Positions 16,787 to 26,173 of a DNA stretch of 64,000 bases are shown here, in pieces. The translations under genes were made by a program, and so were the position numbers. The notes under the pieces are model-generated. The model saw only the letters and a list, made by a program, of their open reading frames with translations. It had not been told where the DNA came from and ran no database searches. Position 1 is the stretch's first letter. The number at the start of each line of letters is the position of its first letter. This stretch comes from Sporosarcina highlanderae. GTDB taxonomy: Bacteria; Bacillota; Bacilli; Bacillales_A; Planococcaceae. The DNA is taken from NCBI RefSeq assembly GCF_030433715.1, contig NZ_JAROCC010000003.1:1-64000 (forward strand), read 5' to 3'.

Positions 16787-17305
16787 TTATATTTCGTTTT
16801 CCTTCTTCCTAGCGGTATATGTCGTAATATAGGGGGCGCTTGAAAAAATATGCGTCGTATTAGTTGCGAACTCCTTATTATCGATCGATTGATGGGAATT
16901 CTTAAATGAAGGGGAGTTTTTCCAAAGGTCGAAGTCCGCGGCCTTTTCCCATTGAGTTAGGACTACATATGTGTCAGAATCGAGTGGGCGAAGCAAACGA
17001 AAAGCGATGAAACCTTGTTGGGAGTCGATTTCGCCGTTTAAAGATGAAAAACGATGTTCGAAAACAGGGCGTCCCTCATCGGTGACTGCCACATTATTGC
17101 AGACGAAAAAGCCCTCGTCCTTCAAAACTCCGGCCGAACTGATGACTTCATAGCGTCTTGGTGCTTGGAAAACAGATTTCGCTTCCGTTTCATATAAAAG
17201 AAGTGACTGGCCGCCACCATGCATAAGAATCATACCTTTATCCTTGTAACGTTGTTGCAGTTTCTCCATAAAATCTTGCGTTCCGGATGTCATATACAAA
17301 TACAT
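16787..17305 (-). CDS. hmoB: Heme-degrading monooxygenase HmoB
   Basis: A 172-aa protein of the IsdG/ABM superfamily. The C-terminal half carries the heme-oxygenase signature (YVVLTQWEKAADFDLWKNSPSFKNSH) with the Trp and the likely heme-ligand His. It opens the heme ring to release iron. B. subtilis HmoB (YhgC, 166 aa) is also encoded beside hemEHY, which strengthens the call; here it is divergent from hemE. AGGAGG lies nine bases upstream of the ATG. I see no obvious Fur box. Confidence 0.85.
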   Translation of the reverse strand: MYLYMTSGTQDFMEKLQQRYKDKGMILMHGGGQSLLLYETEAKSVFQAPRRYEVISSAGVLKDEGFFVCNNVAVTDEGRPVFEHRFSSLNGEIDSQQGFIAFRLLRPLDSDTYVVLTQWEKAADFDLWKNSPSFKNSHQSIDNKEFATNTTHIFSSAPYITTYTARKKENEI

Positions 17306-17522
17306 TCACAAAACCTCCTCTGTTTATAGATACTACTCATATTTTCCCTTATGAGATCAAATAAAACAAACAATGGCAATCTGGTGGCGAAAGTGACGGA
17401 GAAAGCAGCACAAATTAATGACAAAACAGTGTAAATACTATACTTTACGCAAGGAAACGTCTATATTTGAAAGCGAATAGAGAATAGCGATTGCTAAAAC
17501 TTTTGAAAGTGGGGATCGATTT

Positions 17523-18560
17523 ATGACGACATTTAACGATACACTGCTTCGTGCTGCGAGAGGCGAAAAAATTGACCATACACCGGTTTGGTTCATGAGG
17601 CAAGCGGGCCGTTCACAACCGGAATACCGCAAAATAAAAGAAAAATACTCCCTTGAGGAAATTACGCATCAGCCGGAGCTTTGCGCATATGTAACAAAGC
17701 TGCCTGTTGATAACTATAATGTGGATGCAGCAATTTTGTATAAAGATATTGTGACGCCTTTGCCGGGAATTGGAGTCGATGTGAAGATCAAGTCGGGTGT
17801 TGGCCCGGTTATTTCCAATCCAATCCGTTCCGTGCAAGATGTTCATAATCTTGGAGAATTATCACCAGAGGATCATATTCCATTCGTTATTGACACGATT
17901 AAAATATTGAAAGAACAATTGACTGTGCCATTGATCGGTTTCGCGGGAGCGCCTTTCACTTTGGCGAGTTATATGATTGAAGGCGGTCCATCCAAAAGCT
18001 ATAATCTGACGAAATCCTTCATGGTGTCGGAGCCGGAAGCGTGGTTTGCCCTTATGAACAAATTAGGAGATACAATTATTACATCCATTAAAGCGCAAGT
18101 TGAAGCGGGCGCTGCGGCAATCCAAGTATTTGATTCGTGGGTAGGGGCTTTGAATGTTTCGGATTACAGAACGTTCATCAAACCTGTCATGAACCGTATT
18201 TTCACTGAGCTTCGCGAATTGAATGTACCGTTGATCACATTCGGAGTCGGCGCAAGCCATTTGGCAAACGAATGGCATGACCTTCCAGTCGACGTCGTTG
18301 GTCTTGATTGGCGTCTAAGCATTAAAGAAGCTGGGGAGAGAGGTTTGACGAAGACGTTACAAGGGAACTTAGATCCTTCATTGCTTCTTGCTGATTGGAA
18401 TATTATCGAAGAGCGTGCGAAAGTGATCGTTGAACAAGGCGTCGAACACGGCAGCCACATCTTCAACTTAGGCCACGGCGTATTCCCTGAAGTCCAGCCA
18501 GCTACTTTAAAGAGATTAACTGAATTTGTGCATGAGTATAGTGCGCAACTACGTAAATAA
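17523..18560 (+). CDS. hemE: Uroporphyrinogen decarboxylase
   Basis: A 345-aa cytosolic TIM-barrel enzyme that removes four carboxyl groups from uroporphyrinogen III to give coproporphyrinogen III. The N-terminal substrate loop [18 protein letters not shown] carries the conserved Arg residues, and [30 protein letters not shown] and GLDWR follow as usual. First gene of the hemE-hemH-hemY operon (gaps of 35 and 20 bases), the order found in B. subtilis. Confidence 0.96.
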   Translation: MTTFNDTLLRAARGEKIDHTPVWFMRQAGRSQPEYRKIKEKYSLEEITHQPELCAYVTKLPVDNYNVDAAILYKDIVTPLPGIGVDVKIKSGVGPVISNPIRSVQDVHNLGELSPEDHIPFVIDTIKILKEQLTVPLIGFAGAPFTLASYMIEGGPSKSYNLTKSFMVSEPEAWFALMNKLGDTIITSIKAQVEAGAAAIQVFDSWVGALNVSDYRTFIKPVMNRIFTELRELNVPLITFGVGASHLANEWHDLPVDVVGLDWRLSIKEAGERGLTKTLQGNLDPSLLLADWNIIEERAKVIVEQGVEHGSHIFNLGHGVFPEVQPATLKRLTEFVHEYSAQLRK

Positions 18561-18595
18561 CTATCTGGATAATTTATTAAATCGAGGTGCAACTG

Positions 18596-19525
18596 ATGAC
18601 AAGGAAGAAAATGGGGCTTTTAGTCATGGCGTACGGCACACCGTACAAAGACGAGGACATTGAACCGTATTACACGCATATCCGGCGCGGTCGTCCACCA
18701 GCACCGGAACAGCTGCAAAACCTTCGTGACCGCTACCAAGCAATCGGAGGAATTTCTCCGCTTGCGAAAATCACGGAAAACCAGGCGAACGCTCTTTGCG
18801 ATCATTTAAATAAAACGCAAGATGAAATCGAATTCAGCGTATATGTGGGATTAAAGCATATTACGCCATTCGTTGAAGAAGCGGTAGAAAAAATGGAAGC
18901 GGATGGAATTAAAGAAGCGGTTTCCATCGTATTAGCGCCGCATTACTCAACATTCTCCGTGAAATCCTACAATGAACGTGCGAAAGAAGAAGCTGAGAAA
19001 CATGGCATTTCGATTACATCAGTTGAAAGCTGGTACAAGCAACCGAAATTCATCCAATATTGGTCCGAGAAAATCCGAGGTTCATTTGAAAGCATGACTG
19101 AAGAGGAACGTAATAACGCATGCCTTATCGTTTCGGCACACTCATTGCCTGAAAAAATCAAGCAGTTCGGAGATCCATATCCTGCCCAATTGGAAGAGAC
19201 AGCGAAAATGATCGCTGAAGCTGCTGAAGTGAAAAACTATGAAGTCGGTTGGCAAAGTGAAGGCCAAACGGGAGAGCCTTGGTTAGGGCCGGATGTACAG
19301 GACTTGACGCGTGAGTTGCACGAAAAAGATGGCTATAAAACATTCGTATATACTCCTGTCGGCTTCGTTTCAGACCATCTTGAAGTCCTTTACGATAATG
19401 ACTACGAATGTAAGGTCGTTTGTGATGAAATTGGCGCTTCTTATTACCGCCCGGCAATGCCGAATACGGATCCACTTTTCATCAGTGCTATGTCTGACGC
19501 GGTCCTTGAACAATTAAAAGCGTGA
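18596..19525 (+). CDS. hemH: Ferrochelatase (coproporphyrin III type)
   Basis: A 309-aa chelatase that inserts Fe2+ into a porphyrin. Motifs: [40 protein letters not shown] (catalytic His) and [17 protein letters not shown], with [18 protein letters not shown]. In Bacillota it acts on coproporphyrin III. ATG at 18596 follows GAGGTG at six bases; an in-frame GTG at 18587 is part of that ribosome site. Middle gene of the hem operon. Confidence 0.95.
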   Translation: MTRKKMGLLVMAYGTPYKDEDIEPYYTHIRRGRPPAPEQLQNLRDRYQAIGGISPLAKITENQANALCDHLNKTQDEIEFSVYVGLKHITPFVEEAVEKMEADGIKEAVSIVLAPHYSTFSVKSYNERAKEEAEKHGISITSVESWYKQPKFIQYWSEKIRGSFESMTEEERNNACLIVSAHSLPEKIKQFGDPYPAQLEETAKMIAEAAEVKNYEVGWQSEGQTGEPWLGPDVQDLTRELHEKDGYKTFVYTPVGFVSDHLEVLYDNDYECKVVCDEIGASYYRPAMPNTDPLFISAMSDAVLEQLKA

Positions 19526-19545
19526 AACAGCAAGGAAGTGATGAC

Positions 19546-20967
19546 ATGATTGAACAGAAGAAAAAAGTCGTCGTTGTCGGTGGTGGAATTACCGGACTTG
19601 CCGCTGCGTTCTATATGCAAAAGGCGGCACGGGAACGGAATTTGCCAATCGAAGTGGTGCTCATCGAAGCGAATAACCGCTTGGGTGGCAAAATTCAAAC
19701 GGTTCGCCGTGACGGGTTTGTGGTTGAACGAGGCCCGGACAGCTTCCTGATACGGAAGAAAAGCATGGAGATATTCGCCGAAGACCTTGGAATTGAAGGG
19801 GAACTGGTGCGAAATGCTACCGGTCAAGCGCATATATTGGTGAATGGCCAGCTTCAGCCGATTCCCCCTGGCTCCGTCATGGGAATTCCAACGAAGATGG
19901 GTCCATTCTTAGGATCTGGACTATTTTCATTGAGTGGAAAACTGAGGGCAGCGGGAGATTTATTCTTACCGCGCTCCGGAATTGAAGGGGATCAGTCACT
20001 CGGGCATTTCTTCCGCCGTCGTTTCGGTCGGGAGATGGTTGAAAACCTGATTGAACCGCTTCTTTCTGGCGTATATGCAGGGGATATCGATCAAATGAGC
20101 CTGCAATCGACATACCCTCAGTTTTACCAAGTGGAAAAAAAGCATCGCAGCCTGATTCTTGGTATGAAAAAGACGACACCGAAGCAAGTGCCGCAGAAGG
20201 ACGGGCATGGTGCTTCGAAACAAGGTGCATTCCATTCATTCCGTAACGGTCTTGAAACAATCGTTGAAGCTGCGGAACAGCAGCTTGAACCGGGGACTGT
20301 AAAGAAGGGAATCCGCATCGAAAGCATTTCAAAGCAGGGGGATCAAACTCTTCTTGAGTTGAATAATGGGGAAACCGTTTTGGCCGATGCAGTCATCGTA
20401 ACGACAGGCCATATGGCGGCGAGCCAATTATTCGCTTCTCACGGACTGCTTGAAGGCTTGAAGGAAATCCAGACGACATCTGTTGCAACTGTCGCTCTTG
20501 CATTTCCGGCCGATGCGGTCGTTCAAGACAAGGAAGGTACAGGTTTCCTCGTATCAAGAAACGGGAATTACTCAATAACGGCATGTACATGGGTCCATCG
20601 AAAATGGCCGACAACAACGCCTGAGGGTAAGATCTTGCTGCGCGCCTTTGTCGGGCGAATCGGGGAAGAAGCGATCGTCGACTTGCCTGATGATGAAATT
20701 GAAAGGATCGTGCTTGAAGACCTTGGCAAGATCCTTACGATTAAAGGCAAACCTGATTTCTCGGTCATCACGCGTTTCAAAGAGGACCGCCCTCAATATA
20801 GGGTAGGGCATCGCGAACGGGTCGATGCAGCTCGCGCTGAATTGCAAAAAGAGTTTCCGAACGTCAAATTGGCGGGTGCTTCTTACAACGGTGTCGGCTT
20901 GCCGGACTGTATCGATCAAGGAAAAGCGGCCGTGGAAGAAGTTCTTGGAGAGTTATTTACAAATTAA
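19546..20967 (+). CDS. hemY: Coproporphyrinogen III / protoporphyrinogen oxidase
   Basis: A 473-aa FAD enzyme. The dinucleotide fold VVVVGGGITGLAAAFYMQKAA is at the N-terminus, followed by NRLGGKIQTVRRDGFVVERGPDSFL; the C-terminal FAD loop is SYNGVGLPDCIDQGKAAVEEVL. It oxidises coproporphyrinogen III to coproporphyrin III (CgoX) in Bacillota. The start at 19546 follows AAGGAAGTG; an upstream GTG at 19522 overlaps the hemH stop but lacks a ribosome site. Last gene of the hem operon, followed by a terminator. Confidence 0.94.
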   Translation: MIEQKKKVVVVGGGITGLAAAFYMQKAARERNLPIEVVLIEANNRLGGKIQTVRRDGFVVERGPDSFLIRKKSMEIFAEDLGIEGELVRNATGQAHILVNGQLQPIPPGSVMGIPTKMGPFLGSGLFSLSGKLRAAGDLFLPRSGIEGDQSLGHFFRRRFGREMVENLIEPLLSGVYAGDIDQMSLQSTYPQFYQVEKKHRSLILGMKKTTPKQVPQKDGHGASKQGAFHSFRNGLETIVEAAEQQLEPGTVKKGIRIESISKQGDQTLLELNNGETVLADAVIVTTGHMAASQLFASHGLLEGLKEIQTTSVATVALAFPADAVVQDKEGTGFLVSRNGNYSITACTWVHRKWPTTTPEGKILLRAFVGRIGEEAIVDLPDDEIERIVLEDLGKILTIKGKPDFSVITRFKEDRPQYRVGHRERVDAARAELQKEFPNVKLAGASYNGVGLPDCIDQGKAAVEEVLGELFTN

Positions 20968-20970
20968 ATT

Positions 20971-20996
20971 AAAGTCCGCCCCGTGCGGACTTTTTG
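20971..20996 (+). terminator. hemEHY terminator
   Basis: AAGTCCGC (20972-20979) pairs with GCGGACTT (20985-20992) and a T run follows. It lies just before the ribosome site of the next gene. Confidence 0.85.
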
Positions 20997-21015
20997 TATT
21001 AGAATGGGGGATTTG

Positions 21016-21870
21016 ATGAAAAAACTAGTAGGCATATGCATTACGCTTATCGTATTATCGGCTTGCTCATTTGGGCCAAAATGGGATAATCCATTGCCCG
21101 AAGATGGATTCTTTATAATCGCTCACCGCGGCGCTTCAGCTTATGAGCCGGAAAACACGCTGCCATCTTTTGAGCTTGCGGAGAAACTCGATGCCGATTT
21201 TATTGAACTTGATGTTCATTTGACGAAAGACGGGGAACTTATTGTTATGCATGACGATGAAGTCGACCGGACAACTGAATCGATCGGCAAAATAAAGGAC
21301 TATACATTAGCTGAACTGAAAGAGTTGACCGCGAATAAGGACAAAGGCAAAATAGTCGCTGTCAGCGGCGGAGACGAGGAAGCGTACGAAATTCCGACAT
21401 TGAGCGAAGTGTTCGATGAGATGGAGGATGACATCCATTATGTCATCGAATTGAAGGATACGAAGCAATATTCCGGGATTGAAAAGAAGTTGGTCGAGCT
21501 GATGAAGGACTATGAACTGATCAAGAAGGACAGCAAGGGGATCCCGAAAGCGGTTATCCATTCATTTGATAAAAAAGCGCTGAAGGAAGTACATAAGTTG
21601 GAGCCCGATATTCCGCTGTTGCAATTGATTTCCTTCGATGAAGATGAAGAGGCGGAAATTTCGAAGAAGGAAATGAAGGATATTTTAACTTATGCCTCCG
21701 GAGTGGGTGTGAGCTATGAAGCGATAACCCCTTCATTCGTTAATGAAATGCATGGGAAAGGTCTTGTCGTACATGCATATACGGTGGATGATGCAGAGGC
21801 GGCATTGCGTTTGATGGCGATGGGGGTCAATGGAATTCATACGAATGAACCGGATTTATTGGATGAATGA
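21016..21870 (+). CDS. Glycerophosphodiester phosphodiesterase, lipoprotein
   Basis: A 284-aa membrane-anchored phosphodiesterase. Signal peptide MKKLVGICITLIVLSAC with lipobox LSAC, then a complete GDPD barrel: FIIAHRGASAYEPENTLPSFELA (catalytic His-Arg and Glu), DADFIELDVHLTKDGELIVMHDDEVDRTT (metal Glu/Asp and second catalytic His), YVIELKD, and VVHAYTVDD near the end. It hydrolyses glycerophosphodiesters, for example from lipid or teichoic acid turnover. ATG at 21016 has GGGGGA five bases before; the longer frame from 20983 would run through the hem terminator. Confidence 0.9.
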   Translation: MKKLVGICITLIVLSACSFGPKWDNPLPEDGFFIIAHRGASAYEPENTLPSFELAEKLDADFIELDVHLTKDGELIVMHDDEVDRTTESIGKIKDYTLAELKELTANKDKGKIVAVSGGDEEAYEIPTLSEVFDEMEDDIHYVIELKDTKQYSGIEKKLVELMKDYELIKKDSKGIPKAVIHSFDKKALKEVHKLEPDIPLLQLISFDEDEEAEISKKEMKDILTYASGVGVSYEAITPSFVNEMHGKGLVVHAYTVDDAEAALRLMAMGVNGIHTNEPDLLDE

Positions 21871-21906
21871 AAACAGCTGAGAGGAAAATTTCTCAGCTGT
21901 TTTTAT
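21871..21906 (+). terminator. GDPD terminator (probably bidirectional)
   Basis: Perfect 12-bp stem (21871-21882 with 21891-21902) followed by a T run, and also serving the convergent yhfH from the other side. Confidence 0.8.
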
Positions 21907-21911
21907 TATCA

Positions 21912-22037
21912 TTATAGTACGTTGCATTCATCGCATTTATTGCTGTAGCATTCGTGCTGTTCCTCAATCTCTTTTCCACAAGTAACACAGGTCTTGCGAG
22001 GCAAGTTCTTGAAAAACTCAATGACATTCTCCAACAT
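21912..22037 (-). CDS. yhfH: YhfH family zinc-ribbon-like microprotein (41 aa)
   Basis: Starts at the ATG at 22037 with GGAGGG seven bases upstream; a longer frame exists but has no ribosome site. The 41-aa product MLENVIEFFKNLPRKTCV... has CVTC, a further Cys and KCDEC, i.e. a five-Cys pattern fit for zinc binding, and a short amphipathic N-terminal helix. It matches the YhfH family, a small protein of unknown function encoded next to lplJ in B. subtilis; lplJ is next here too, in the opposite direction. Confidence 0.8.
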   Translation of the reverse strand: MLENVIEFFKNLPRKTCVTCGKEIEEQHECYSNKCDECNVL

Positions 22038-22270
22038 AATAATCCCTCCAATCTTCTCTGTATTAATACTAAGTGGACTATGGGTGTTTGTAATATAACA
22101 GAGTGGATAAAAAAAATAGACTATACTCACGATCAACTATTCAACATCTATTGTTCTATAACTAATATTAATAATTGTTAGTGTATTACAACAGATGAAC
22201 AAATGTCAAGACTTATTTTGGTTTTTCAGATAAAATAGAGATGAATTCAATCACATAGGGGGCAATTAGT

Positions 22271-23263
22271 GTGTTCTTCGTTGATAATAAAGGCATAACA
22301 GACCCGCATATCAACCTCGCGATCGAGGAGTATGTACTGAAAAACATGGACGTCGACAAAGATTCGTTTTTGCTGTTCTATATTAACGAACCTTCGATCA
22401 TCATTGGGAAGAACCAGAACACCATCGAGGAGATCAATACAGAGTATGTCGATGCTAACGGCATTCATGTCGTCCGTCGGCTTTCCGGTGGTGGCGCTGT
22501 GTACCACGATTTAGGAAATCTCAATTACAGTTTCATTACGAAGGATGACGGCGATTCTTTCCGCAACTTCAAAAAGTTCACGGAGCCGGTCATCAAGGCT
22601 TTGGCGGATATGGGAGTAACGGCAGAATTGCTAGGACGCAATGACATACTTGTCGAAGGGCGAAAAGTTTCTGGCAATGCGCAATTTGCAACACATGGAC
22701 GTATGTTCACTCATGGAACGCTAATGTTCGACACTGAAATTGAGCGTGTCGTATCTGCGTTGAAAGTGAGGAAGGACAAGATTGAATCAAAAGGGATTAA
22801 ATCAATCCGCAGCCGTGTAGCAAATATTTCAGAGTTCATCGAAGAACCGATGACAATCGAAGAATTCCGTCTGAGCATCTTGAACTCGATTTTCGAAGGT
22901 GAGGAAAATATTCAATACATGGAGTTGACTGAGCAAGATTGGGAAAATATCCATGCATTGTCGGCTGAGCGTTACGGCAACTGGAACTGGAATTATGGAA
23001 AATCTCCTAAGTTCAACGTGCATTTTACACGCCGTTTCCCTGTTGGAGGTATCGATGTACGCCTTCAAGTCGAAAACGGAAATATCCAAGACGTGAACAT
23101 TTATGGGGATTTCTTCGGCGTAGGTGAAGTTCAGGTTGTGGAAGATAGTTTGAGAAATGTCCAATACGATCGTGAATCGATCAGCAAGGCGCTTGATGGC
23201 GTAGACATTCCAACAGTTCTTGGTGGAATTACGAAAGAAGAGTTCGTTAATTTAATTTATTGA
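22271..23263 (+). CDS. lplJ: Lipoate-protein ligase A
   Basis: A 330-aa cytosolic enzyme that activates free lipoate with ATP and transfers it to acceptor lysines of E2 and GcvH-type proteins. Motifs: NEPSIIIGKNQNTIEEIN, VVRRLSGGGAVYHDLGNLNYSFI (lipoyl-AMP loop), RNDILVEGRKVSGNAQ and THGTLMF; the C-terminal accessory domain (about 240-330) is complete. GTG start with GGGGG seven bases upstream. It is preceded by a 130-base AT-rich gap and followed by a terminator. Confidence 0.94.
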   Translation: MFFVDNKGITDPHINLAIEEYVLKNMDVDKDSFLLFYINEPSIIIGKNQNTIEEINTEYVDANGIHVVRRLSGGGAVYHDLGNLNYSFITKDDGDSFRNFKKFTEPVIKALADMGVTAELLGRNDILVEGRKVSGNAQFATHGRMFTHGTLMFDTEIERVVSALKVRKDKIESKGIKSIRSRVANISEFIEEPMTIEEFRLSILNSIFEGEENIQYMELTEQDWENIHALSAERYGNWNWNYGKSPKFNVHFTRRFPVGGIDVRLQVENGNIQDVNIYGDFFGVGEVQVVEDSLRNVQYDRESISKALDGVDIPTVLGGITKEEFVNLIY

Positions 23264-23271
23264 TGTAGATG

Positions 23272-23298
23272 AAAACCGGTGCATGCCGGTTTTTTTCT
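23272..23298 (+). terminator. lplJ terminator
   Basis: AAAACCGG (23272-23279) pairs with CCGGTTTT (23286-23293) and a T run follows. Confidence 0.8.
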
Positions 23299-23390
23299 TT
23301 TGATTTAGTATATGTGTGGGGTGAGGAATGGGTGTTGGCGGGCTGCGGACTATGTTGGGATGCCTTGAAAAAGGGACGGTTTTCGGCTGA

Positions 23391-23566
23391 GTGGTGATAA
23401 ACCCTTGGCGAGTGGTGATAACCTCGTTCTAAGTGGTGATAAACTGCTTTTAAATGGTGATAACTACACTCTGAGTGGTGATAAACCCACGAGTCGGTGA
23501 TAAACCCTCGAGAATCGGTGATAACTCGCCAAGAGTCGGTGATAAACTGGACAAAGTCGGTGATAA
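23391..23566. repeat. Phased GTGATAA array D (9 units, 21-bp period)
   Basis: Nine GTGATAA cores start at 23394, 23415, 23436, 23457, 23478, 23497, 23518, 23539 and 23560. Spacing is 21 bp except one step of 19. The step of 19 separates two subfamilies: the first five units mostly read AGTGGTGATAA, the last four GTCGGTGATAA. Intervening bases are unrelated. Because 21 is divisible by three the minus strand stays open and spells a fake heptapeptide repeat; I do not believe it is translated. The array fills the gap between lplJ and the Bce-like module. Confidence 0.85.
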
Positions 23567-23653
23567 CCCATTCCACTGCCTTCCCTCCCCGCTCCCGAGT
23601 AAAATTCCCAGTAATAAGATATAATAAGTAAACAAGTCAGGGGGGAGTTTGAG

Positions 23654-24358
23654 ATGGCGAATCATCGTATTTTTATTGTGGAAGATGATAAGAAGATTTC
23701 GCATTTATTGGCGGAGACGCTTCGGAAGTATCAGTATGATGTGGCGATTGTGGAGGATTTTGATAATGTGGACAGGGAGTGCTTGGCATTTGATCCGCAT
23801 TTGATTTTACTTGATATAAATTTACCTTCTTATGATGGGTATTATTGGTGCCGTCAGCTACGGCAGCATACGAGATGCCCGATTATTTATATTTCCGCTC
23901 GTTCCGGCGATATGGATCAAGTTTTTGCGCTTGAGAATGGCGGGGATGATTTCATTACGAAACCTTTCCATTACGAGATCGTCCTTGCGAAGATCAGGAG
24001 TCATTTGAGAAGAGCGTTCGGGGAGTATGCTCCGAGTCAAGGGGAGCGGACTGTGAAACAAGGTGCGCTTGAGCTGTTCATCGAACGGATGGAGCTTCAT
24101 TTACGGGACGAGGCGATTCCGCTTCAGAAAAAAGAATGTGTGATTCTTGAATTACTGATGGAGGCGTCGCCGAAAGTGGTGTCGCGGGAGACGCTGCTTG
24201 AGGAGTTATGGGATGATCAGTCATTTGTCGATGAGAATACGTTGAATGTGAACATGACACGTGTGCGGAAGAAGCTCTCCGATTACGGAGTGAAGTCGTC
24301 CATCGAGACGGTCCGAGGTTCAGGGTACCGGCTTCTGCTTGCCCCGGAGGAATCATGA
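23654..24358 (+). CDS. Response regulator, BceR-like (OmpR family)
   Basis: A 234-aa regulator: receiver domain with EDD at 10-12, phosphoacceptor Asp in ILLDINLPSYDG and the conserved Lys in FITKPFHYEIV; C-terminal winged helix (LEELWDDQSFVDENTLNVNMTRVRKKL, RGSGYRLL). Followed by an overlapping kinase with very short sensor part, an ABC ATPase and a 10-helix permease, it belongs to the BceRS-BceAB (peptide antibiotic sensing and detoxification) class. The exact peptide cannot be read from sequence. GGGGGGAG ribosome site and a TATAAT about 40 bases upstream. Confidence 0.88.
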   Translation: MANHRIFIVEDDKKISHLLAETLRKYQYDVAIVEDFDNVDRECLAFDPHLILLDINLPSYDGYYWCRQLRQHTRCPIIYISARSGDMDQVFALENGGDDFITKPFHYEIVLAKIRSHLRRAFGEYAPSQGERTVKQGALELFIERMELHLRDEAIPLQKKECVILELLMEASPKVVSRETLLEELWDDQSFVDENTLNVNMTRVRKKLSDYGVKSSIETVRGSGYRLLLAPEES

Positions 24359-25419
24359 GACAGATCAGTTTATTCTTAAGGGAACATTTTTCGTGGATCA
24401 TCTTTGAACTGTTCCTTGTCCTATTCATAATCGTTTTATATTGGTTGGATGGATTCAGCGGCATCAACACGATGATCTACTCGGTCATCATCAGCATGCT
24501 GCTGCTTTGTGCTTTCCTTGGTGCGAAGTTCATCACAAGGAGATCGTATTACAATGCAATTTTACGGAAGCCGACAAGGATGGAGGATGCGCTGATCCGG
24601 AATGTACGGACGGCTGAAGAGAAAAGGTCTTCGGAGTTCATGCGTGATTTGTATAGTCTGCATCAAAACGAAGTGCAGACCCTTTATGCATCCCAGCACC
24701 GGCAGCTCAACTTCATAAATCAATGGGTCCACCAGATGAAAACGCCGATTTCAGTCATTAATCTGCTCCTTCAGGAAGAAGGGGAGCTTGATAAACGGAG
24801 TGTTCGGGAGGAAGTGGATAAAATCCAGCGAGGACTGGATGCTGTATTGGTGAACGCGCGACTTGGGACATTTGAGGAAGATATGCATATCGAACGAGTC
24901 GGTTTGAAAACTCTGATCCAGCAAATTGTGACGGATCATAAGAGGTTGTTCATCACAAACGGCGTGTTTCCGGTTATTTCGATTAATGAAAGTCTAATTG
25001 TAGCAACCGATCCGAAATGGATGAAGATTGTCATTGGGCAGTTCATCACGAATGCTGTGAAATATACATTTGGCGAAGGAAAACGGGTTTATTTATCCGC
25101 AACGCGGACGAAAAAGGGATTCGAATTGACAATACGCGATGAAGGGGTTGGCATTCCGAAATCCGATTTGAAGCGCGTGACGAGGGCGTTTTTTACTGGA
25201 GAGAACGGGCGGCTTACCGGTGAATCTACAGGGATGGGCCTTTATATTGCCGATGAAGTATGCGGGAAGTTAGGGCACCCATTGGCGATTGAGTCGGAAG
25301 TTGGGAAGGGTACGGAAGTGAAGATTTTGTTTACAAATGGAGAGTTGGGTGAGGCGGATGCCGAAGAATACAATAAAGAACACAATCTTGGAACTGAAGC
25401 AGGTAACGAAGATCTATGA
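24355..25419 (+). CDS. Intramembrane-sensing histidine kinase, BceS-like
   Basis: A 354-aa kinase with two membrane helices close together at the N-terminus (about 14-32 and 38-58) and almost no extracytoplasmic loop, typical of kinases that sense through their partner ABC transporter. The phosphoacceptor His is in NQWVHQMKTPISV; the ATPase part has FITNAVKYT, IRDEGVGIP and GMGLYIADEVCGKLG. The start overlaps the response-regulator stop (ATGA). Confidence 0.88.
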   Translation: MRQISLFLREHFSWIIFELFLVLFIIVLYWLDGFSGINTMIYSVIISMLLLCAFLGAKFITRRSYYNAILRKPTRMEDALIRNVRTAEEKRSSEFMRDLYSLHQNEVQTLYASQHRQLNFINQWVHQMKTPISVINLLLQEEGELDKRSVREEVDKIQRGLDAVLVNARLGTFEEDMHIERVGLKTLIQQIVTDHKRLFITNGVFPVISINESLIVATDPKWMKIVIGQFITNAVKYTFGEGKRVYLSATRTKKGFELTIRDEGVGIPKSDLKRVTRAFFTGENGRLTGESTGMGLYIADEVCGKLGHPLAIESEVGKGTEVKILFTNGELGEADAEEYNKEHNLGTEAGNEDL

Positions 25420-26143
25420 AGGCAAAGTGATCCACCGTGCACTGAACCGGCTCGATTTCGAGGCGGAAGAAGGGGAATTCATCGCTATTATGGGTCCGTC
25501 GGGAAGTGGCAAGACAACATTTTTGAATATCATTTCAACGATTGACATGCCTACTTACGGACAAGTTGTGATTGACGGAATTGAGCCTGAATCGTTGAAT
25601 GGGAATGAATTGGCGCTGTTCCGACGGCGTAATTTTGGATTCGTCTTCCAGGACATCAATCTGCTCCATATGCTGACTGTTGAAGAGAATATCGTACTGC
25701 CACTGACATTGGATGGACTGCCTGTTTCTGAAATGAAAAGACGGGTCGCACGTCTATCGGATCAACTCACTTTAAATGAAATCCTGAATCGTCGACCGGA
25801 TGAGTTATCGGGTGGGCAAGCGCAACGGACAGCTGTCGGCAGGGCATTGATCCATAAACCGAAGCTAATACTTGCGGATGAACCGACCGGTAACCTCGAT
25901 TCGAAATCTGCAAAGGAAGTTTTGGAACTATTAGGCCATATCAATCAAACCGAGAGGGCCACAATCATTATGGTGACGCATGATCCGATTGCAGCAAGCT
26001 ATTGTGACCGCGTGTTGTTCATAAAGGATGGCGAGTTCTTCAATGAAATTTATAAAGATGAAAGACGGCAGACGTTTTTCCAACGGATTTTGAATGTACT
26101 TAGTTTGCTTGGAGGAAATGTTAATGATTTGCGGACAATGTGA
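25358..26143 (+). CDS. ABC transporter ATPase, BceA-like
   Basis: A 261-aa ATPase of the MacB/LolD-like group: GPSGSGKTT (Walker A), FVFQDINLL (Q loop), LSGGQAQRTAVGRAL (signature), LILADEPTGNLD (Walker B plus D loop) and MVTHDP (H loop). It powers the neighbouring permease. The likely start (25358) overlaps the kinase gene by 62 bases; an ATG at 25337 is possible and neither has a strong ribosome site. A C-terminal extension (FFNEIYKDERRQTFFQRI) is usual in BceA. Confidence 0.88.
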   Translation: MPKNTIKNTILELKQVTKIYEGKVIHRALNRLDFEAEEGEFIAIMGPSGSGKTTFLNIISTIDMPTYGQVVIDGIEPESLNGNELALFRRRNFGFVFQDINLLHMLTVEENIVLPLTLDGLPVSEMKRRVARLSDQLTLNEILNRRPDELSGGQAQRTAVGRALIHKPKLILADEPTGNLDSKSAKEVLELLGHINQTERATIIMVTHDPIAASYCDRVLFIKDGEFFNEIYKDERRQTFFQRILNVLSLLGGNVNDLRTM

Positions 26144-26173
26144 TCCGTTCATCCAACGAAGGAGGTCAGCCGA

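Noticed and set aside
23247..23576. Open minus-strand frame with heptapeptide repeats (ITDS, YHH)
   Set aside because: It is the 21-bp DNA array read in frame; no ribosome site, no family, and the pattern changes with the array subfamily rather than with codon rules.
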